Shown: piece after piece, positions 60,298 through 64,000 of the stretch
How the letters are laid out: each line of letters begins with the position of its first letter
Numbering within the stretch: position 1 is the stretch's first letter
Assembly (NCBI RefSeq): GCF_902859595.1
Contig: NZ_CADIJQ010000005.1
Coordinates: 248,001-312,000, forward strand
DNA from: Achromobacter kerstersii
GTDB taxonomy: Bacteria; Pseudomonadota; Gammaproteobacteria; Burkholderiales; Burkholderiaceae_B
DNA length: 64,000 nt
Reading direction: 5' to 3'
The notes under the pieces: generated by a model
The model's database searches: none
What the model saw: only the letters and a program-made list of their open reading frames with translations
Told to the model about the DNA's origin: nothing
Translations under genes and position numbers: made by a program

Positions 60298-60322
60298 ATT
60301 CAGATAGAGGATCGAAGTGCCG

Positions 60323-60350
60323 GGCCTGAATGCCGACCTGAATTCAGGCC
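60323..60350. other. Stem-loop in the clc-mnmE convergent spacer
   Basis: GGCCTGAAT and ATTCAGGCC form a perfect 9-bp stem around 10 nt. No T run follows on either strand. It could end transcription of either convergent gene weakly or mark an mRNA 3-prime end. Confidence 0.45.
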
Positions 60351-60403
60351 ACGAATGATCGTCACGCATCGAGCACTATCGCGTGACTCATGTGTTTCAA
60401 CCC

Positions 60404-61756
60404 TTATTTCCCAATACAAAAGCTCGAGAAAATCTCGCCCAGCAGATCGTCGCTGGTGAATTTGCCCGTGATGCTCGACAAGCTGTCGTGCGCCAGGCGG
60501 AGTTCTTCTGCAAACAGATCCAGCACGCGGTCGTCTTGCCCCGCATGTTCGCCCGCCAGTTCCAGATGCTCTGCCGCCTGTTGCAAAGCATGCAGATGGC
60601 GTTCGCGCGCAAGCCAGGGCGATTCCGCGCCGGGGTTCCAACCGGCAATATTCAGCAGTTCGGCGCGCAAGGCGTCCAGGCCTACGCCGCGCTTGGCGGA
60701 AATGCCCAATTCACCCGCGCTTGCGGTGAAGCCTGTGGATAACAGGTCCACCTTGTTGAAAACCTTAAGCACCGGAGTGCGGGGCGGCAGACGCGCGGTG
60801 ATCTGGGCGTCCAGTTCATCGCCGGGCTGGGTGGCGTCTTGCAGATGCAAAATAACGTCAGCGCGTTCGATTTCCTGCCAAGTGCGGGCAATGCCGATGC
60901 TCTCGACGGTGTCTTCGGTTTCGCGCAATCCGGCCGTGTCCACAATGTGCAATGGCACGCCGTCGATATGAATTTCTTGCACCACTTTGTCGCGCGTTGT
61001 GCCCGCAATCGGCGTGACGATGGCGATATCGTCGCCCGCCAATGCGTTAAGCAAGCTGGACTTTCCCACGTTGGGCTGGCCGGCCAGCACCACATGCAGG
61101 CCTTCGCGCAAGATCACACCTTGGCGTGCTTGCGCTATCAGTTTGGACAAGTCCGACGTCAGCGCATCCAGCGTCGGGCGGGCCTGATACTTCTCAAGAA
61201 AATCGATCTCTTCTTCGGGGAAATCCAGCGTCGCTTCCACCAGCATGCGCAGGTGGATGATGCGGTCAGATAAATCATTCACGCGGGCAGAGAATTCGCC
61301 CGACAACGACGCCATGGCGCCGCGTGCCGCCGCCACGGACGACGCATCGATCAGGTCTGCCACGGCTTCGGCCTGCGCCAGATCCATGCGGTCATTAAGA
61401 AAGGCGCGGCGCGTGAATTCGCCAGGTTCGGCCAGGCGCACGCCCAAGTCGCGGCCAGCGGCCAAACAGCTTTCCAGCACGCGGCGCAGCACAGCCGGGC
61501 CGCCGTGGCCTTGCAGTTCCAGCACGTCTTCACCGGTATAGGAATGCGGCGCGCGAAAGTAGAGCGCGATGCCTTCGTCGAGCAGTTCGCCGTCCATGGA
61601 TTTGAACGGCAAATAGTGCGCGTGGCGCGGCGTAAGTTTGCGCTGAAAGATGCGCCGCACCAATTCGGACAGGTCCGCACCAGAAACGCGCACGACGCCG
61701 ATGCCGCCTCTTCCGGGGGCGGTGGCAATAGCGGCAATGGGGGCGTAAGCGGACAT
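60404..61756 (-). CDS. mnmE: tRNA modification GTPase MnmE (TrmE)
   Basis: 450 residues from [20 protein letters not shown] (61756); an ATG nine codons upstream is rejected because the family begins here. The G domain inserted in the helical domain shows [17 protein letters not shown] and NKVD. The carboxy-terminal CIGK cysteine is present. It works with MnmG (45840-47759) on U34 of tRNA. It is not beside yidC/rnpA as in many bacteria. A perfect DnaA box lies at 60734-60742. Confidence 0.97.
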   Translation of the reverse strand: MSAYAPIAAIATAPGRGGIGVVRVSGADLSELVRRIFQRKLTPRHAHYLPFKSMDGELLDEGIALYFRAPHSYTGEDVLELQGHGGPAVLRRVLESCLAAGRDLGVRLAEPGEFTRRAFLNDRMDLAQAEAVADLIDASSVAAARGAMASLSGEFSARVNDLSDRIIHLRMLVEATLDFPEEEIDFLEKYQARPTLDALTSDLSKLIAQARQGVILREGLHVVLAGQPNVGKSSLLNALAGDDIAIVTPIAGTTRDKVVQEIHIDGVPLHIVDTAGLRETEDTVESIGIARTWQEIERADVILHLQDATQPGDELDAQITARLPPRTPVLKVFNKVDLLSTGFTASAGELGISAKRGVGLDALRAELLNIAGWNPGAESPWLARERHLHALQQAAEHLELAGEHAGQDDRVLDLFAEELRLAHDSLSSITGKFTSDDLLGEIFSSFCIGK

Positions 61757-61871
61757 ATCTGAGCGTGGGGGATGCGAGAACAATAGGGGAATATAACTGT
61801 TGCGCGGCCCCTTGTTTGCTGGTTAATGTGGCCCCGAGGTTCAAAACCCGAAACAACTCAGGGAGATCACG

Positions 61872-63458
61872 ATGGCATCTCGGTTTTCGCGTGTCTTGGC
61901 CTGCGGCTCCGCCGCGGTGATGTTGGCCTTTGGCACATTCAGTTCCGCAATGGCTCGCGATCTGGTGATCGCCTTGAAGACCGAGCCCTCATCGATGGAC
62001 CCGCAGTACCACGCGTTGACGCCGAATACGCAGATCTCCCAAACCATATTCGACACGCTCGTTGCCACCGACGCCCAATTGAAGCCGCAAGCTGCGCTGG
62101 CGGAATCTTGGACGGTGGACGGCAAAGTCTGGACGTTCAAGCTGCGTCCGAACGTGAAGTTCTCGGACGGTACGCCGTTCACGGCGGAAGACGTGGTGTT
62201 CACGTACGACCGCGTGCCCAAGGTGCCCAACAGCCCCTCGCCCTTTACGCTATATCTCGGCTCGGTGGCGAAGACCGAAGCGGTCGATCCCATGACCGTG
62301 CGCATCACCACCAAGGAAGTCGCGCCGAACCTGCTGGTGAATCTGGCGCAACTGCCCATCATGTCGAAAAAGGCCGCTTCCGGCCCCGCGGCCGAAGGCA
62401 AGACCACCACAGAATTGAATAGCGGCGACGGCTTGATCGGCACGGGCCCGTACAAATTCGTGTCATGGAAGCGCGGCGCCGAATTCGTGCTGGCGCGCAA
62501 TGACAACTACTGGGGCAAGAAGCCCGAGTGGGACCGCGTCGTCTATCGCCCGATCAGCAACGCCGCCGCGCGCGTGGCCGCGCTGTTGGCCGGTGACGTC
62601 GACATGATCGAAGATCCTCCCACCGATGACCTGCCCAAGCTGAAGGGCGACAAGAAGCTCTTCGTTGAAGAAACGCCGTCGGTACGTGTCGTGTATGTGG
62701 CGCTGGATCAGTACGCGGAGCCGTCGCCGGGCATTCAAGGCACCGACAAGAATCCGATGAAGGACAAGCGCGTGCGTGAGGCGCTGTCCCTGGCCATCAA
62801 CCGCGATGCGCTGGTGGAACGCGTGATGGGGGGCGTGGCGCTGCCGGCCGGCAACCTGCTGCCCTACCCCATGTTCGGTTCCAGCAAAGAGCATTCCAAG
62901 GCGCCCAAGGCCGATGTGGAAAAGGCGAAGGCGCTGTTGAAGGAAGCCGGTTACCCCAATGGCTTCTCGATCACGCTGGGTTCGCCGTCGGGCCGCTACG
63001 TGAACGATTCGAAGGTGGCGCAGGCCATCGCATCGATGTGGACGCGCATCGGCGTGAAGACCAGCGTGGATGCGATGGCGCCCCCGGTGTTCTTCAAGAA
63101 CCGCGACAGCTATGCGTTCTCGGCCTATCTGGCGGGCTGGTCCGTGACCAGCGGCGAGATGTCCAACGCGCTGACGTCCTTGCTAGTGACGCGTAATCCG
63201 GAAGCCGGCTTGGGCACCACCAACCGCAGCCGTTACTCCAACCCGAAGATGGACGAGCTGGTGAAGGAAGCGTCGTCCACGATGGATGACGCCAAGCGCG
63301 CCGAGCTACTGTCCAAGGCCAGCAACATCGCCATGGATGACTACGCCATGCTGCCGGTGCACTTCGAACTGTCGGTTTGGGCCATGAAGGGCGACATCCG
63401 CTACCAGGGCCGCCCCGATCAGGTCACGCTTGCGCAGTTTGCAACGCTGAAGAAGTAA
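61872..63458 (+). CDS. ABC transporter substrate-binding protein, peptide/nickel (SBP_bac_5) family
   Basis: 528 residues. The signal peptide is about 1-28 (CGSAAVMLAFGTFSSAMA). The DppA/OppA pattern is seen in LVIALKTEPSSMDPQYHA, AESWTVDGKVWTFKLRPNVK and FSDGTPFTAEDVVFTYDR. GGAG precedes the ATG. It delivers peptides or a related solute to the permease encoded 22 bp downstream. The ligand cannot be read. Confidence 0.92.
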   Translation: MASRFSRVLACGSAAVMLAFGTFSSAMARDLVIALKTEPSSMDPQYHALTPNTQISQTIFDTLVATDAQLKPQAALAESWTVDGKVWTFKLRPNVKFSDGTPFTAEDVVFTYDRVPKVPNSPSPFTLYLGSVAKTEAVDPMTVRITTKEVAPNLLVNLAQLPIMSKKAASGPAAEGKTTTELNSGDGLIGTGPYKFVSWKRGAEFVLARNDNYWGKKPEWDRVVYRPISNAAARVAALLAGDVDMIEDPPTDDLPKLKGDKKLFVEETPSVRVVYVALDQYAEPSPGIQGTDKNPMKDKRVREALSLAINRDALVERVMGGVALPAGNLLPYPMFGSSKEHSKAPKADVEKAKALLKEAGYPNGFSITLGSPSGRYVNDSKVAQAIASMWTRIGVKTSVDAMAPPVFFKNRDSYAFSAYLAGWSVTSGEMSNALTSLLVTRNPEAGLGTTNRSRYSNPKMDELVKEASSTMDDAKRAELLSKASNIAMDDYAMLPVHFELSVWAMKGDIRYQGRPDQVTLAQFATLKK

Positions 63459-63480
63459 TGCGCGACACAGGCGGTCTCCA

Positions 63481-64000
63481 GTGCTGGCAACAATCGTAAG
63501 AAGACTGCTGCAAACCATCGTCGTCATGCTCGTCATGTCGGCGTTGGTTTTTGCAGGGATTTACATGGTGGGCGACCCGGTCTCGATGCTGGCCAGCCCC
63601 GAAGCCACCGAAGCGCAACGTGCCGCCATCAGCGCGTCGTTGGGTCTGGACTTGCCGCTGTGGCGGCAATACCTGATCTTCATGGGCCAGGCGGTGCGAG
63701 GCGATTTCGGCAACAGCTTCCTGACGGGCGAGCCCGCCATGCACCTGATCCTGGAGCGCATGCCGGCCACCGTCGAGCTGGCCTGTGTGGCCATGCTGCT
63801 GTCGGTGCTGATCGGCGTGCCGCTCGGCATCCTGGCAGGTTTGAAGCCGCAAGCGCCCGGTTCGCGCGCCATCATGACGGGTTCCGTGCTGGGGTTTTCG
63901 CTGCCCAACTTCTGGGTCGGCCTGATGCTGATCATGGTGTTCGCCGTGATGCTTGGCTGGGTGCCGGCAGGCGGGCGCGGCAAGACCGTGCACATCGGTT
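63481..64000 (+). CDS. ABC transporter permease, DppB/OppB family (5-prime part, runs off right edge)
   Basis: A GTG start at 63481 opens VLATIVRRLLQTIVVMLVMS, the typical first helix, and the frame continues to the window edge (173 codons). Later segments such as GDFGNSFLTGEPAMHLILER and FSLPNFWVGLMLIMVFAVML are those of DppB. The ribosome site is weak. It is the second gene of the importer begun at 61872. Confidence 0.88.
   Translation, partial: MLATIVRRLLQTIVVMLVMSALVFAGIYMVGDPVSMLASPEATEAQRAAISASLGLDLPLWRQYLIFMGQAVRGDFGNSFLTGEPAMHLILERMPATVELACVAMLLSVLIGVPLGILAGLKPQAPGSRAIMTGSVLGFSLPNFWVGLMLIMVFAVMLGWVPAGGRGKTVHIG

Overview
The window looks like the replication-origin region of a high-GC betaproteobacterium of the Alcaligenaceae (Achromobacter/Bordetella type). 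The evidence is the order tRNA-Tyr/Gly/Thr - tuf - tRNA-Trp - secE - nusG - rplKAJL - rpoBC, followed by rpsL - rpsG - fusA - tuf - rpsJ, with mnmG - rsmG - parA - parB nearby. Bug-type (TctC-like) solute-binding proteins, which are abundant in that family, also occur. The genus is inferred from gene content and protein style; no search was run. Both edges cut genes: rpsJ on the left and a peptide-type ABC permease on the right.

Layout. 1-5 kb: the str operon on the minus strand (rpsL, rpsG, fusA, tuf, rpsJ) behind a clear promoter near 4.96 kb. 5-12.2 kb: a signalling island that separates the two big translation/transcription operons. It holds a degenerate response regulator and, divergent from it, an OmpR-type regulator, a secreted LysM-FecR protein and a CHASE2 histidine kinase. 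A truncated kinase-like protein with a PEGA tail and a small lipoprotein follow. 12.3-26.3 kb: rpoC, rpoB, rplL, rplJ, rplA, rplK, nusG, secE, tRNA-Trp, a second tuf that appears identical to the first, and tRNA-Thr, -Gly and -Tyr, all on the minus strand. 26.3-35.9 kb: a catabolic cluster (IMPase-type phosphatase, PuuA-like glutamine synthetase, aldehyde dehydrogenase, iron alcohol dehydrogenase) divergent from a 2-aminoethylphosphonate-type ABC importer and a DeoR regulator. 36-41.5 kb: a sulfur-amino-acid cluster (thiol dioxygenase, cystathionine beta-lyase-like enzyme, four-domain rhodanese, Bug protein) divergent from a LysR regulator.

41.5-47.8 kb: asparaginase, parB, a GNAT acetyltransferase, parA, rsmG and mnmG, closely packed on the minus strand. 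47.8-50.1 kb: a non-coding origin region. Its mnmG-proximal 845 bp hold ten parS sites spaced at about 70 bp or twice that. The remaining 1.3 kb holds DnaA boxes in both orientations. No dnaA gene lies beside it. 50.1-64 kb: a cold-shock protein, an AbrB-type membrane protein, a YbdL-like aminotransferase, a complete tripartite tricarboxylate system (tctA, B, C with the TctE/TctD two-component pair), a ClC chloride channel, mnmE, and the first two genes of a dipeptide/oligopeptide-type ABC importer.

The least explained parts are the phased parS array with its palindromic extensions, the 5-12 kb signalling island, and the 26-36 kb cluster. The last of these reads like a gamma-glutamylation route for a (phosphorylated) amino alcohol. 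Perfect DnaA boxes are also strikingly frequent between 32 and 61 kb, inside and outside genes. I saw no insertion sequence, prophage or CRISPR array.
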